DNA of 64,000 nucleotides from Larus michahellis. Lineage: Eukaryota > Chordata > Aves > Charadriiformes > Laridae. The DNA lies in the NCBI RefSeq assembly GCF_964199755.1, contig NC_133896.1, forward strand, positions 92,426,215 to 92,490,214. Reading direction: 5' to 3'. The first letter of the stretch is position 1. Every line of letters begins with the position of its first letter. The position numbers and the translations under genes are program-made. This document shows positions 52,601 to 64,000 of the stretch, piece by piece. The notes under the pieces are model-generated. The model made no database searches and was not told the DNA's origin. It was given only the letters and a program-made list of their open reading frames with translations.

Positions 52601-55135
52601 ACAATGTCGAGCAAAAAGCCAGGAGGAAGTTTGCCAGAGCAGGAACTTTCCGTCAGCAAAAGTCCTGGAAAAAAAAAATCATTCCTTCTCCCTCTACTTT
52701 CCTTCTACTTTGGAGCAATACAGGGTTAGCAGTGCAAAACCACTCAATGCTCAAGCATCACACAACCTCTGTCTCTGAAGAATGACATGAAATGAGGGTT
52801 CAGGGGGAAAACGGGGAGATGTACAGAGGGATGAGACAAAGGTGAATCAATGCTTTGAAATAGTGAGAATTCCTCTTGAGAACAACCTGGGAGTTTCCAA
52901 CTTTTACAGAAGTTCCAGTGCAATAGTGAGCAAAAAAAGAATTGCATAAGTGGAAGCACAGGAAAGGCAGAAAGATAAATTTGAAGTGGAGATGGGATGT
53001 AGGAAACCCAAGGCACCAAACTACCATGTTCAACATGACATTCATTCTCAACCACACAGTGTAACTGGGTAGACTCCAGCTCATGGCACTTGACATTGGC
53101 TGGATCATCCTGGACTCCCTAGGGCTGTGGAACACCACAAATGCCACTGTTTTATGCAGTTTTATGCTCTCTATAATGAGAGCAATGGTCAAGAACTCAG
53201 CAGGAAACTTGCTTGGACAAAAGAGAAGTGTCCCTGGGTGTCTCCTGGCACAAAGAGCTGTAACTTGAACATACGCTTGTGTCTTACTACCCGCAGCCCT
53301 GACTCTGCAAAGATCCTGCAAGTAAAAGGTGCTCAAGAGCTTAGTAAGAAAACCACTCAGCTCTGCTCCCGGCTGTTCAAGAAATCCAAACAACATGTGC
53401 CAGCCAGTAAAAGTCCCTGCAGCAAAAATAATGCAAGTCAGAAGACTCCAGTCCCCCAGTTTTTGCAGCAGACCTGCATTTGGTATAGGAGTCACTGTGC
53501 TAGAGAAGAGCTTGAAAGGGAATGGCAAGAAAATATTTCAGGTAGTCACAAGCACAAGCGCTGTAGTTACGGAGATGTAGTTACAGAGGCTGATACAGAC
53601 AGAGGAACTGCCAGTCCAAGTGCAGGAGCTCCAGGCTGTTCAAACACATCTGAAATGCCAGCCTGTTGTTCCCACTACCTGTTTCTGGGGGATAAAACCC
53701 TCTGATAACTGATTTTCCCCTTCCTCCTGTGCTGGTCAGATAGGCAGCGGGAATGTTGCAAGGAGGGGGAGTGTCTGGGCAGTGTTCAGTGGAGGAAGGA
53801 GGGAGGATAAGGAAAGAGGGCATAGAGCTTTCCTATTAGCAAAAAAAGGAACAGCGAAGCCTTTACTGCAGCCCAGCCAAGATTATTCTCACACAAACAG
53901 TCGTTTTCACTCCCCAGGAAGCTCCGTTATCCCCCCAAAGCTCTCCTGGCCTGAAGCAGCGCAGATGCTTCTGTTGCTGCATCAGTGCTGAACCGCACGC
54001 GCTCCCGCTGCTGCAGGCGCTGCAGCCTCTACTGCAGCTGCAGGTTTTGTCACTGCGGGAACTGCCTGGAAATCAGAGCAGGAAGGGCTGCGGCAAGGCT
54101 CAAGGGCATCTAGAAAATCCTCAGTGAAACGCTGAATGAGATTTAACTATCAGGAAGCCTGAGTTGTACAAAACCGTCCTAAAGGCTTGTGCAATTTGCG
54201 TTAGGTTTATGGTGCACTGTTGCTCCTCTTTGATGACAGTTAAACACCTTCTAGAAAGACTGTGGGTCCCTAGCAAGCTGTACAGGGATATTGCATGAGA
54301 ATTCCCATATGATTGCCCGTATACAGGAAGAATAATCTTGAGGTTAGGATGTGATAGAGGAAAGCATTGTCAAACAAATGTCTGATGTAGGCACTGAAGA
54401 ACATGATTGAACTTAGGTTCCTGCACGCTTTTTTATAGATGTGCTCAGGATCCCAGGAAAGGGGATGTTTAAAATATAATACTCTGAACTGCTTTCCCCA
54501 CCATAGGTTGTTTCTGACACTGGGCGTATCACTCATTTGTGCTGTCTCCAGTCCATTCAAGAAGCTGGAGTCCTGACTTGCCCTTTGCAAATAGGTCCTG
54601 TGTCTTCTGTGCATAGCACAACAGGGTTCGATAATAATAACAACAGGTTTTTAAGATACCTTATCACAACTCTCAGCCAGCAGATCGCTATATCACTAAT
54701 CACAGGTTGAGGAAAACCATTAGCACTTGTGTCCACAACTTTGCCGCTGCCTTCTCGTGTAGCACATCAGAGCCCAGGACGGAATGCTCTGTGTTACACA
54801 GCCCCCCGCCCCCGCCCCAGTATGGTGATGCTTGCATTTCCCTTCTTTCCAGCAGAAGTGTGAGATTTTTGCACTAATTTTGCTCTGTGGGTTTTAATGT
54901 AATAGAAGTCAGGTTGAAGGCAACCTATTTAGTGCATTAACAGCACAGAGTTTCTCTCTTCACATCTATCTTACGTTTTGCATCTGATTTCTGTGCTGGA
55001 GGGAGAGGAATTCCTTGAAATAAGACCTCTATCTGTGAGTCTGAGTTTGGGTGGGAGGTAAAGACTTCCATGCTATCCATCTGAGACAACAGCACATATA
55101 CCCGTGACAGATAGATCTCACGAGATGGTACTTAC
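49644..55135 (-). other. HSD3B1: HSD3B first coding intron
   Basis: Intron of 5.5 kb on the minus strand. It contains a pyrimidine-rich simple tract on the plus strand at about 49,888-49,922 (T runs with C interruptions) close to the splice acceptor. Two long overlapping chance-like frames, one on each strand, lie at about 52.8-53.7 kb. No repeat family or extra exon is recognised elsewhere. Confidence 0.8.
49888..49922. repeat. T/C simple repeat
   Basis: Run of T interrupted by single Cs, ttctttctttttttctttttc followed by a T homopolymer. On the HSD3B transcript strand this is an A-rich tract, 245 bases upstream of an exon. Confidence 0.85.
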
Positions 55136-55289
55136 TTCCAAACCTCCCAAGTGCTTCATTGCTAAAGGCTTTGTCCAGCAGTCGGACCTCAGCCAGCGGC
55201 TCCTCTTCTTCCAACAGCAAGCGGACAATCCTCTGGCCAAGAAATCCTCCTGCTCCTGTCACCAGACATCTTACCCCAGCCAGGGACAT
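55136..55289 (-). CDS. HSD3B1: HSD3B first coding exon: NAD-binding N-terminus
   Basis: Coding part of the exon that starts 3-beta-HSD. ATG at 55289-55287 sits in CCAGAGCAATGTCC, with A at -3 relative to the ATG. Residues 1-51 run from [20 protein letters not shown] and [20 protein letters not shown] to [11 protein letters not shown], followed by one base of Lys52 and the donor gtaagta. TGAGGFLG (residues 11-18) is the GxxGxxG dinucleotide-binding loop, and Asp39 of LLDK is at the usual position for selecting NAD. The frame stays open upstream without a stop, but the reading upstream of 55358 is interrupted by a splice acceptor. The start chosen also matches the family's N-terminus, so longer starts are not supported. 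Confidence 0.96.
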
Positions 55290-55358
55290 TGCTCTGGGCT
55301 GCTCCTCGGTGGCGAATGGGCTATCTCTTGAGCTTAGACCGTCCGGTTCACCTCCTGC
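55290..55358 (-). other. HSD3B1: HSD3B 5' UTR part of the first coding exon
   Basis: On the minus strand a good acceptor (gttcatttcctcag) precedes 55358, and the 69 bases to the start codon contain no ATG. This fits the mammalian HSD3B layout, where a separate non-coding first exon precedes the coding ones. That first exon and the promoter were not located. Confidence 0.6.
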
Positions 55359-58300
55359 CTGAGGAAATGAACATACAACATCAACCTCTGGCATCTTTAC
55401 AAATCCAAGGGTGTTACAGAAAGAGAGACTACTGGAAAACAAACTCTAACCTCTACATTAAACAACGATTTTTAAAGCACGTCTTACTTCTGCTAGCTAT
55501 TTCTATTCAGAAGTAGCCTATGCATTTTTTCCATGCAAAGAAAAGAACTATTTACAAACTATTACAAACTAAAGAAATTAACAAATCTGAAAATGCTCAA
55601 AATCAACTTCAATGCCAAACAAACCCCACAAAAGTCTGCCTCAATCCTTGGTTCCACCTCTCTAGCGCTCAAAAGACTGTGGGGACAGATTTGCCTGTAC
55701 TTATATACCGCAGAGCACCACCTCAGTGATTTTGCTTTCCCTCCCTCTCGTGTGCCTCCTTTGTGGTGTTCCCACCCCTCCTCCCCTCTCGAAGAGGAAG
55801 GCTCTGGATGCAGCGGGGTCGGAGCGCCTGCCTAGATGTGATCCTGCATGCCTAAATCCACAGAGTGTAATCCCTCATACTCATAATTCTCCATAGCTGC
55901 ACTTGCTTGTGTCATACAGTGTAAATATGAAGGGAGAGAACACTAAAATTAAATGGAAATAGCAGGAGCAGCTGTTTATAACTGAGAGGTAGGCTCTACT
56001 GCTATATTATTTTATTTTGTTTTTTTAATACTGGACTGCCCATTATAGCATGGGTTTCTCACTCTCTCTGTGTGAGGCCGAAAACTAACTTCTGGGATTT
56101 TGTATTTTTTCAGTATCCTTGAGGCATTCGAAGTGATGAAATGGTCTCATGTACAGACTGTTTAAATTAAAGCTGCTGGAGAAATAGATTCACCTCTGAA
56201 ATGTCTAGTGCGAGAGCACCTAGTTAGAATGAGGCTGTGCCTGGCTGTTTGTGCCTTTGCAGTGAACGGTGTCATTACTTTTTACATCTCCAAAACACAG
56301 GGGAAATGCCCAGCTATTTCTCCCTAGGGTTTTACTCCAGTTTAAGCAAAACTCTTTTCCAGTGTGAGACCAGAGCAGGGCTTAGGCATTAGCCTGAAGC
56401 TCATAATACCTGCACCGGTGTTATATTGCCAGGTCTTTGTGTGCTGTCAGGACACACTGACTGAAGCCGTATTTCTCTCCCAAGCAGGGACAGGCAGACC
56501 TGCCTTAAGGGAAGGCTGCTGCTACGGGACATTACAAAAAAGCCCAGCAACACAGCTAATTAGGCTGAAATCGCTAGAAAGGGGATCATACTGATTTCAG
56601 GCACAGCAGGAATGGATCTCTAAAAATGCTTTACTTGCATTCGTGCAACTAACTCCCGAACTGCCTTTTTTATTCTGTGGTCATGAATTTTGTTCACTCA
56701 TTGAAGAGAGCCCTGGAGAAAAGCTATAGAAGAAACACCAGCCGCACGTTGTTACTTTTTTAGAGCAAAACCGGGCCTGCAAGTGACAGCAGGAAAGCAA
56801 AACCCTTTCTGTTGGAGGAGAAAGAAGTTTCTAGCTGACGCAGATGACAAAGTTTTGGCAACTGTTTCGATCACAGAGTCCTTGAAAATCCTTCCCTTAC
56901 CCCAACAAAGCTTTTAAAAAATTGTTATCAGTGCTTCTTTCCTTGGCTTCTCTCAGACAGGACCTTGACATTGTATGTTCTTATCAGAAGCTGCTGCAAA
57001 TTAATTTTGTGTAGTGCATGCGTTTTGCAAGGAAAAATAACTGACCAAAGCCTGCTGCTGCAACTGGTGTTCTCTGAAACAGTCCTTACTTTTTATGTTT
57101 AAAATGGAAATAAAATTTAAGAGGCATTATTAAAACAGACAACACTACACAGCCTCGTAGGATAGAAAGCATTTTCCTACACCAAGCTTACGTATTAGAA
57201 TGACCAAGTTTAGCAGGGGTAATGCTTTGTATGAGAATATATGTGCTGCGTAGGGGACTGACTGTAGGGAGATTTATTGCTGCGGTGCTTTTGTCCTCTT
57301 AGGTACTACTGGGCCACATGTTTGGCATAGTTTGAGGGAATTTTCTACATCGCTACGTAGCAGCCTTCATTTGAACTGCCACTTGTGGATGTCAGGGATC
57401 AGACAGCAGCAGTTTATTCAATTCAAGTGTAGACCTGCTGCTGGTTCTTCCTACGGTGTCACCTAGAGACAATGTCTTCATCTGCTCTTTCTTCTAGAAA
57501 CTGCTGTATGGGGTTGCTGAGTGGCACAACAGTTCCTCTGTGCTGCAAACAAGACTGGCTCTGGTGTTCCCTGAAGGACATGGAGGCAGATGCTGGAATG
57601 GGCTGTAGGCCCCAGAATGGTGTCAATGAGCAGCAAGGCCAGAGCACACCAGACCCCTGACCACCAGGAACAACTTGAAGAAATTCAGAGCTGTTGCACA
57701 GGTTTGGCATTTGCAGACTAAAACAATTCAGCAACATCTAAAAAGTTTGCCAACTCTGCATTCTGTGTCAAGGCATAGTCATTCTTTAACTATGTTGTCT
57801 TCTCCTCCTTCACTTTGTTGTAAAACAAGGACTTCACAATCTGGTGTTTTGCTGATGTACACAGAGGTGGATGGTAGAATGGGTTGCATGCCTAAGAGTA
57901 TCATTTTAGAAAATCAGAGCTTGCAAATTTTGGCTTGTGTTGGAGCATTGCTATACATGGACTAAGTGCATAGCTTAGCACATATGCAATCCACTATGTC
58001 GCTAATCTGCTGGTCCAGGAACAATGTTGGTTCTCTGGCTTTATGGGTGCTTACTATGACGAAGATACTTTGGGGCAATGGCTGTCTGCTGTTAGGAGGA
58101 TGTATTTTCTTAGCCTTGTCACAAGGAGTAAAAAGGGTTTGGGATGAAAAGACAGCAAGAGAGAAATAGTGAAGGGAAAATTCCCAGCAGAATTGAGAAC
58201 AAACTGTCTCATGGTACTGGAATGAATAAATGTGATAGCATTGCAGAGCACAGAAGTTTTAGGTAGGATAAAATATTACGCTTTTACAGAGGACAATTGT

Positions 58301-59664
58301 GCCATCAGGCAAAAGACGCCATGCAGGAGTAGGAAAAGAAGGACAGATCCTTTTGTCCAGAAAAGAAATCTGGTTCAGGAAAGGAGTTTCTGGAGTCTGA
58401 CCTGTTGTCCAGACTGATGAGAGCTGAAGCAGGGAAAAGCAAAGGCATGCTCGTTATTTAACTGGACCTTTTGCTGTCTAAACATAGAGCAATTGTGGCC
58501 AAAAAGCCGTAAAAAATTCATGTGCTTCTAATACGAAAAATGTATGTGTTTCTTACTATCATATGCCCGTAAGCTCAAAATGCTTACATGCTTGCAGCTC
58601 TGGGAAAGAGGGTGTACTTTGAGATGTAGTTTTCCCTAGGAAAGCTTCTCCCCTTCAGGGTGGGAGGCAATGTTCCCTCCTGGAAACATTTTCCTCTCTC
58701 TTCTGGTTACACATTGAGAAGAGGTAACAAAACTTAAGTTATTAACTTTTGGACAGCTGCGCTGTATCAAACTCGGAATAAACACAACTACTCACAGAGG
58801 GGAACAGTTTTAAGACACTTTAACCAAGGTATGAAGATAACCGCCTTAAGAGGCCTCAATGTTTCTTTGTTTTCAGACCTGATGAATAAAATTTATCTCG
58901 TTTCAGTAGTACCAAAATTCTTTTGGTAGAAGGGAGAAAGTGGTTGTAAACTTTCATTACGTGATCTTCAAGATCAGAAAAACTTAGTTGTAGTATTCTT
59001 CGCTATATTAGACAGCACAAGTTGGGCAATTAACTAGAAACATTTTAGTCTCATTTTCCCTTTAGTTTAGCAGAACTGTGTTTCCTCAACTGAAACTGAT
59101 GAGTGAATTATATATTTAAAGGCTGTAGAAATTTGCACCATATGCTGAAGGAAAATGTTTATATTTGGATCCATTTTGTAGATAAACTACCCTTGTAAAT
59201 AGACTGATTCCCTGTCCCTGCTACATCCTCCAGGGATGCTGTGAGGCAGCAGGGTTTGATTAGGCCTTAACCCACATGTTTACAATCTCTTTGGGCACAG
59301 TTCTTTTGAAATATTTGACCTTGGCTTGAATTTGTATCAGAGATATTCACAACAATCAAATACAGAAAAGCAGGACAGAGTGTAGACAAGGGGGTATGAG
59401 ACTTTGGTACGCATTGGCACAAGCCTAATCCAAATCATTACAAACTTCCAAAGTCTTGGAAAAGTTGTAGGATGGGCTTCTTCAATAGACTGCCAGTGTG
59501 GTCGAACCCTGTGAGCTCCTTTTTTAAGCTCACTCACCAAACAGCTTTCTTTTTCCCTCAGAAAATGCTTTTTGCAGCCTCTTTCAGAGATATAGGTGCA
59601 GCTCCATGGTGGCTGATCACAGCAACACACTGTTACAGCAGGGTACAGATCTGATGTGTGGCTG

Positions 59665-60060
59665 TTATTTTACGATTCTGTGATGCACCCCAACAATTTA
59701 GATCGAAAGGAGCCTCTGGAGGTCTCTGACCCACCTCATCTCAAAGCAGCATCAGACTACACAAGGTTGCTCAGGACCTTGCCCAGTCTCCATCTCTAAG
59801 GATGGAGATTTCGCAAACCCTCTGTTGCAGTGTCTGACCACCCTCCTGGTGATTTTTTTCCCACTAATTTCTAACTGTAACTTTCTTCATTGCAACTTAT
59901 GCACATTGCCTTTCACCCTTTTACTGTGCACACCCAAGAAGCTGGTCTGCATCTTCTACCTTCAACTGAGTAGTAAAAGATAGAAATAAGGTCCCCCTTC
60001 CCCCTACCTTTAGCCTTCTCAGGTCTGAGAACACCCAGTTGTCTCACTGTCTTCTTGTAC
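59665..60060 (-). mobile_element. Old CR1 LINE 3' portion, minus orientation
   Basis: Plus strand 'gctcaggaccttgcccagtc', 'aaggatggagatttcgcaaaccctctg', 'ctgaccaccctcctggtga', 'gcaacttatgcacattgcctttcaccc' and 'aaggtccccctt' give successive landmarks of an older CR1 subfamily read backwards. The copy is moderately diverged with small indels. Confidence 0.8.
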
Positions 60061-60699
60061 ATCCTTGAAGTCCATCAAATTGTGCGACGTAGTAGTATCC
60101 CTCAAGTCTTATCTGCTAGGCTGTCAGTCTGCTGGCAAGGTTTATTATTACTGGAACAGAGAGGAAGGCCTCCATGTGAAGGCCTCTGGAAGATCACTGC
60201 AGACACTGTTATCTCTGTGAGAAATTCAGGTCTAAACAGAGTGAGCTAACAAGGCTAGCTTCTCTCTTCTGCCTCCTTAAGGCCAATCTAAAGTAGGGCT
60301 TATGCAGAAGGTCGCTTCTTGATAGCATGGCTCCTCCTGCACACATGAGGGAGGTGGGCACCAGGACGTCTGCCAGTTGCCAAGCAGGCTGCCACAGGGG
60401 GTCTGCACTGCTGTGAGCTGGCTCTTTGCCCCAAAAGTGGTAGTCTGCCATGGGCGGTGGCTTGCCCTTGAAGCCTCAGCTGAAGAGTGGCTTTATCATT
60501 TGCCCCCAGGATGCACATGTTCGATTCTGTAGTGGTTCCCCTTTGGTACCGATCCCTGTGGATTGATACTCACACAAACCAGTAAAATCTTCCATTCCTC
60601 TTACTCCCAGAGGGCATGCAGAACTGTCCAAGTATACAGGCATTGCCTCAATTTTGGAATACACGCTGATCTGAAAGGGGAGAAAGGGCTAGGAGGATA

Positions 60700-60800
60700 T
60701 TACAGAATCACAGAATGGTTCAAGTTGGAAGGGACCTTAAAGATCATCTAGTTCCAACCCCCCTGCCATGGGCAGGAACACTTCAAATCTGGCACCAGAT
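60700..60800 (-). mobile_element. Short avian CR1 3' tail
   Basis: Plus strand 'acagaatcacagaatggttc' then 'aagttggaagggaccttaaagatcatctag' and 'ccaacccccctgccatgggcagg' is the reverse complement of a CR1 3' terminus. The insertion is strongly 5'-truncated, about 100 bases long. Confidence 0.93.
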
Positions 60801-61071
60801 GTACTGTGTTAGACATCCAGATCACAGGAGTTGCAAATTAGTGGCCTCTGCAAACATTTCTGGTTTAAGATGTTTATGCTGTCTTATACGACAAACCTAT
60901 AGAACAGCTTGATCAAAGGCTGCAATTTGTCTGCCTACTTTTAGTAGGGTTCACATGTCCTTCAGCTCCACCTGCCCTCCTACCCTCCACCCCCAGCTTC
61001 AGTGCCATGGGAAAAACAGAGAAGGTGAGTTACAAGCTGTTTCTTCCCAAATCATAAAATAAACCATTGTA

Positions 61072-61077
61072 TTTATT
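61072..61077 (-). promoter_or_regulatory. HAO2: Candidate HAO2 polyadenylation signal
   Basis: AATAAA on the minus strand (plus TTTATT), followed on that strand by 'ggtttattttatgatttggg', a T/G-rich stretch. It would give HAO2 a 3' UTR of about 1.5 kb. I found no closer canonical signal below the stop codon, but variants were not exhaustively checked. Confidence 0.35.
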
Positions 61078-62553
61078 TTCATGATGTGACATTGCCTTTC
61101 CTTCAAAATAGATTTCACTCTCATGGTACTCAACAATGGTATAAATGAAAGCACCACAAGTCAGCTCAGCTGTGCAGGCAATTTCCATCATGATTGTTTC
61201 AACTCCAGTAGACGTCTCTGAGTTTCTTAAGATAGCTTTCCTCCTTGAAAGATTTCCTTCACAATTGTAACAATCACATTCTTTCCAGCATCTTGTTTTG
61301 TTGGCTTTACATGAACGCTGGGAGTCTGGAATCTGAAATGTGAGGGTTTTTTCTGTTTCAGCAGAGCGGTCTTGAGTAGCAACTCTGCTCCAAGGAGCAC
61401 AGGAGGGGCATGAGCGAGCCAGCCATGCCATGCATGGAGCACTGAGAGAGTCTGACTGCAAGTTGAAGGTGTCAAAGAGAAATGCAGGTGAGAAATGGAT
61501 GGTTTTTCAGTACAGCCTCTCACTATCTATTTTCCCATTTCACAGCATCAGCTCCAGAAGACAGCAGCTACATTCAGGCACCTGCTCACTCTCGCCGCCT
61601 GCTAGTGGCAACAGAACCCAGGTCTCAGGAAGAAACTTGAACAGGGAAGGGATGAGCATGCATTTCTGTTACCTTGGAGGTTAAGGGTTTATGCTGCTCT
61701 GTGCTGACAGCAGGCGCAACACTGTCTCTGCATCATCTCCCGAGAGCAAAGGCCACATGCTGCTCGGGTGGTGCCGGCATCTTCTGCCCACTCTGTCAGC
61801 CTGTGCCGGCCACACTCATCCATGGGCAGAGACCAGGGCACCGGGTGAGTTATTTACACGCTGCCACAAACTTGTGCTGTGCTCTGAGCACGTGTAGGTC
61901 CTGACCACTGCTCGGATGAGTTTGCTGCACAAATTAACTATGTAGTGAAGGAAGAGCTTCTCTCGGCAGGGAGCACAAGGTGTTGCTTTGGTTACTAGCG
62001 ATTTCGTTGCTCTGCATTTAGAAGCAGTGGGCAAGAACTGCCCCCACCTCCAAAGGGTAGCTGTGGTGCCTGTTAGCTGATGCGTCTTCTTTCTGTATCT
62101 GCTGTGAATACATCCAGGAAAGCTCAAGCTATGGAAGATATCAGCCACAACACACACTGCCCTGGAGCAGGACAGATGTGTCGCTTGAGCTGCAGTCAGG
62201 CTTGGTAGGACAGCCAAGTGGAAGAAGCAACGGACATAGTTTTCCATCTCTCACTGCCCAATGTAACAGAGATTAGGAGTAAGGCCCAACACAGGTAATG
62301 CCATTGAACAGCCAGTTTAAAGAAAATGTATTTAAGCAAGTAACAATTACCCGAAGTGTTAAAGAACTAATTGGTCTCAATAAAAGCAAAGAACAGCCTT
62401 TGCTAACACAGAGCCTTTCCTAATCTCCTCATAAATTTCCTTAAGGCCTTATCAACTACTTATTGCACTTTCAATGTTTGCACCTCCTTTTTCTCTCTTC
62501 AGTCTGGTTGGGACCTCAGTGTGAGCTGCCTTTTTTTGTTTGCAGGAGGTTGT
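61078..62553 (-). other. HAO2: Probable HAO2 3' untranslated region
   Basis: Sequence between the HAO2 stop codon and the candidate poly(A) signal. It holds a few medium-sized chance frames on the minus strand, including a cysteine-containing frame of 143 codons at 61,461-61,030, but no splice sites or protein family match I recognise. Confidence 0.4.
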
Positions 62554-62609
62554 TCACAGCTTTGAGAACTGAACGAGATGTGGGCCAATCTCTGAGACAC
62601 TGGCACAGC
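62554..62609 (-). CDS. HAO2: HAO2 last coding exon with peroxisomal signal
   Basis: Minus-strand exon preceded by tatttatttcag. GC completes a Gly codon, then CASVSEIGPHLVQFSKL and TGA (62556-62554). The GC-x-x-V-x-E-I-x-x-x-LVQFS pattern matches the C-terminus of 2-hydroxyacid oxidase 2, a flavin (FMN) enzyme of peroxisomes that oxidises medium and long-chain 2-hydroxy acids to 2-oxo acids and hydrogen peroxide. The final Ser-Lys-Leu is a consensus type 1 peroxisomal targeting signal. The paralogue HAO1 ends differently (SKI after a longer tail), which favours HAO2. The exon sits upstream of HSD3B in the same orientation, as in mammals. Confidence 0.9.
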
Positions 62610-63897
62610 CTGAAATAAATAGAGAAATGAAACATGTTGGTGAGAGAGAAAGGTTTGTGGATGAAACTTGGAAGGCCCCCCTCCTCTGAAACATTGTCTA
62701 GTCTTGTATGACCAATGTGGGGATAGGTTGGTACTTCAACAGCTCGCTCACAGGAGCCCTACTCCCCAATGCCATCTTCAGCCTTGAGCTTAGGCCCTGG
62801 GCTTCCCACACAAGAAGGCTTAGAAACAAGAAAAAAAAGGTTCCTTATAACAAGCTGAGCAGGGAGCCACCTCATCCAGCCATAAGTGAAGGGCAGACAG
62901 AAATGACCCAGGGGTTGCTGTGTGTCAAGTGACTGGAGGTGGAGATTTGCATTGCCATTTCATTTGGTCAAATCTGGGTGGAATTTCACAGCCCTGCCAA
63001 AAAGGTCCCAACCTGCTACACTTGCCAAATTCAGTGCCCTTTTTCCATGTAACGAAGTGTGAGAGCCTCCTGGAAAAAAAACAAACAACCTTGTAGGAAT
63101 CTTCACTAGTTGAAAAAGTAATCCAAAAAAAACAGCCTATTAGGAAATGCCCAACAGGATTTCAGTTCCAGTCTTGCAGTCAGTGTTGCTATCCACTTGA
63201 GTTGAGGGTTGCTAGAGCATGAAAATCTTTAAAACATGATTTGAAGTGGGACCTTTTGCTGATGTCTGAATACTTCTGCACTGGATCTGCATGCAGTACT
63301 CGTTCCTGCGTGAAACTGGAGTTTGCACTGGGCTGCACGAATTTACTTTTCAGTGAGGGGGGCAAACGTGACAGCTACAGAAACATAGAATGAGGAACAA
63401 CAGTAAAAGCTTGGAGGAGACATGGAGGCTCTTAATGCATGTGGGATGCAGAGATTGGAACCTGCACCAACAGACTGTATTATCTAATACACAGGGAAAA
63501 ATTCTGCATCCATTTTTTCCAAAATTTTCATGCAGAAAAAGAATTGGTTGCCTTTTGCCCTGGTAAACAATTAAATACTGAAAAAAATATGCTACAATTC
63601 CCAGCAAAACAGAAATTCCAAGTTTTGCTCAGCTCTGCTTAGCAGTTTTGTATGTCTTTAATTGGGTCAGAAAGCTGCTTTAACCTACTTCCTCCTTGCA
63701 AGCTTCATTGTTATGGCACCTGAAATGCCAAGTAGTTTCACAGGAAGCAAAGAATCACCTTAAATATAGCAATTAGAACCAGCACAGATCACATGGATTC
63801 CCTTTTTGTGACCCATCCATCAGACTTCTGATATTAGATGGCTTGCATGCAGAGACCTCAGGTATCACCAATTACAAACAAGGGGCAAAATGCTTAC
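62610..63897 (-). other. HAO2: HAO2 last intron
   Basis: Intron of about 1.3 kb on the minus strand, from gtaagc at 63897 to tatttatttcag at 62610. No repeats of known family or additional exons are seen. Confidence 0.85.
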
Positions 63898-63967
63898 CAG
63901 CTAAGGCCATCGACAAACGAAACTCATCCTGCAAAATTCTCAAAATGTCTTGAAGACCTTCTTCACC
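63898..63967 (-). CDS. HAO2: HAO2 penultimate coding exon
   Basis: Minus-strand exon of 70 nt between ctttgttggagcag and gtaagc. It encodes GEEGLQDILRILQDEFRLSM, ALA, and one base of Gly, which joins GC of the last exon to give ALAGCAS. This is the final helix region of the FMN-binding alpha/beta barrel in the glycolate oxidase family (pattern GxxGVxxVLxxLxxEFxxxMALxGC). The remaining exons, with the FMN-binding and active-site residues, lie beyond the right edge. Only 41 of about 350 residues are visible in the two exons. Confidence 0.9.
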
Positions 63968-64000
63968 CTGCTCCAACAAAGAAAGCAGTCAGGGTAAAAG

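Larger units (their letters stand above)
55359..61070. other. Region between HSD3B and HAO2
   Basis: This should hold the HSD3B promoter and non-coding first exon, but I could not identify them with confidence. Recognised elements are a decayed CR1 (about 59,665-60,060) and a short CR1 tail (about 60,700-60,800). The stretch 55.4-59.6 kb shows no gene and no known repeat. Confidence 0.65.

Noticed and set aside
55290-55442. Longer HSD3B N-terminus starting at an upstream in-frame ATG (55442)
   Set aside because: A good splice acceptor at 55359 cuts this frame, the extra residues are not part of the family, and the ATG at 55289 matches the usual N-terminus.
57460-58050. Two weakly similar segments (about 57,555 and 57,826), hinting at a duplicated or transposon-derived sequence
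   Set aside because: Similarity is only about 70% over some 50 bases with a gap, and the frames around them match no transposase I know.
61030-61461. Minus-strand 143-codon cysteine-containing frame
   Set aside because: It probably lies in the HAO2 3' UTR. There is no recognised domain, and overlapping frames on the same strand are equally open.

Overview
This is a vertebrate nuclear window, most likely from a bird. The repeats are almost all CR1-type LINE fragments, including two copies ending in the avian 3' tail ('tcacagaatcacagaatgg' in reverse orientation). A probable ERVL-type LTR is present, no Alu or L1 elements are visible, and the genes are split into short exons by introns of 1-9 kb.

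Layout. (1) 1-25,990, plus strand: the 3' third of MAN1A2 (Golgi class I alpha-1,2-mannosidase IB). Four coding exons (3345-3564, 8877-9049, 17225-17340, 21228-21360) are followed by a long 3' UTR ending near an AATAAA at 25,982. (2) 26,000-38,440: intergenic DNA with CR1 remnants and a GC-rich block at 37.6-38.3 kb. (3) 38,443-39,658, plus strand: a decayed C2H2 zinc-finger gene with two in-frame stops, lost zinc ligands and a terminal frameshift. Its position and orientation make it a candidate relic of ZNF697. (4) 44,607-55,358, minus strand: a complete HSD3B gene (3-beta-hydroxysteroid dehydrogenase/isomerase, 377 aa) in three coding exons whose phases join exactly. (5) 61,072-63,967, minus strand: the last two coding exons of HAO2 (peroxisomal 2-hydroxyacid oxidase), ending in the peroxisomal signal Ser-Lys-Leu. 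The rest of HAO2 lies beyond the right edge.

How the parts relate. HAO2, HSD3B and the zinc-finger relic keep the relative order and orientation I recall for mammals: HAO2 then HSD3B in tandem, with a zinc-finger gene convergent downstream. MAN1A2 lies directly beyond the relic, with none of the genes that separate it from HAO2 in human. This suggests a rearrangement breakpoint between about 26 and 38 kb. The genes do not form one pathway: MAN1A2 trims N-glycans in the Golgi, HSD3B makes delta-4-3-ketosteroids in ER/mitochondrial membranes, and HAO2 oxidises 2-hydroxy acids in peroxisomes.

I found no convincing new biological system. The observations most worth a second look are the synteny junction, the zinc-finger relic, a very G-quadruplex-prone tract at 8,090-8,111, coding-like minus-strand fragments in the first 2.3 kb, a foldback at 16.65-16.79 kb, and a C-rich stretch in the HSD3B 3' UTR. 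Most open reading frames in the window are chance frames in introns, low-complexity DNA or CR1 copies, and are not annotated as genes.
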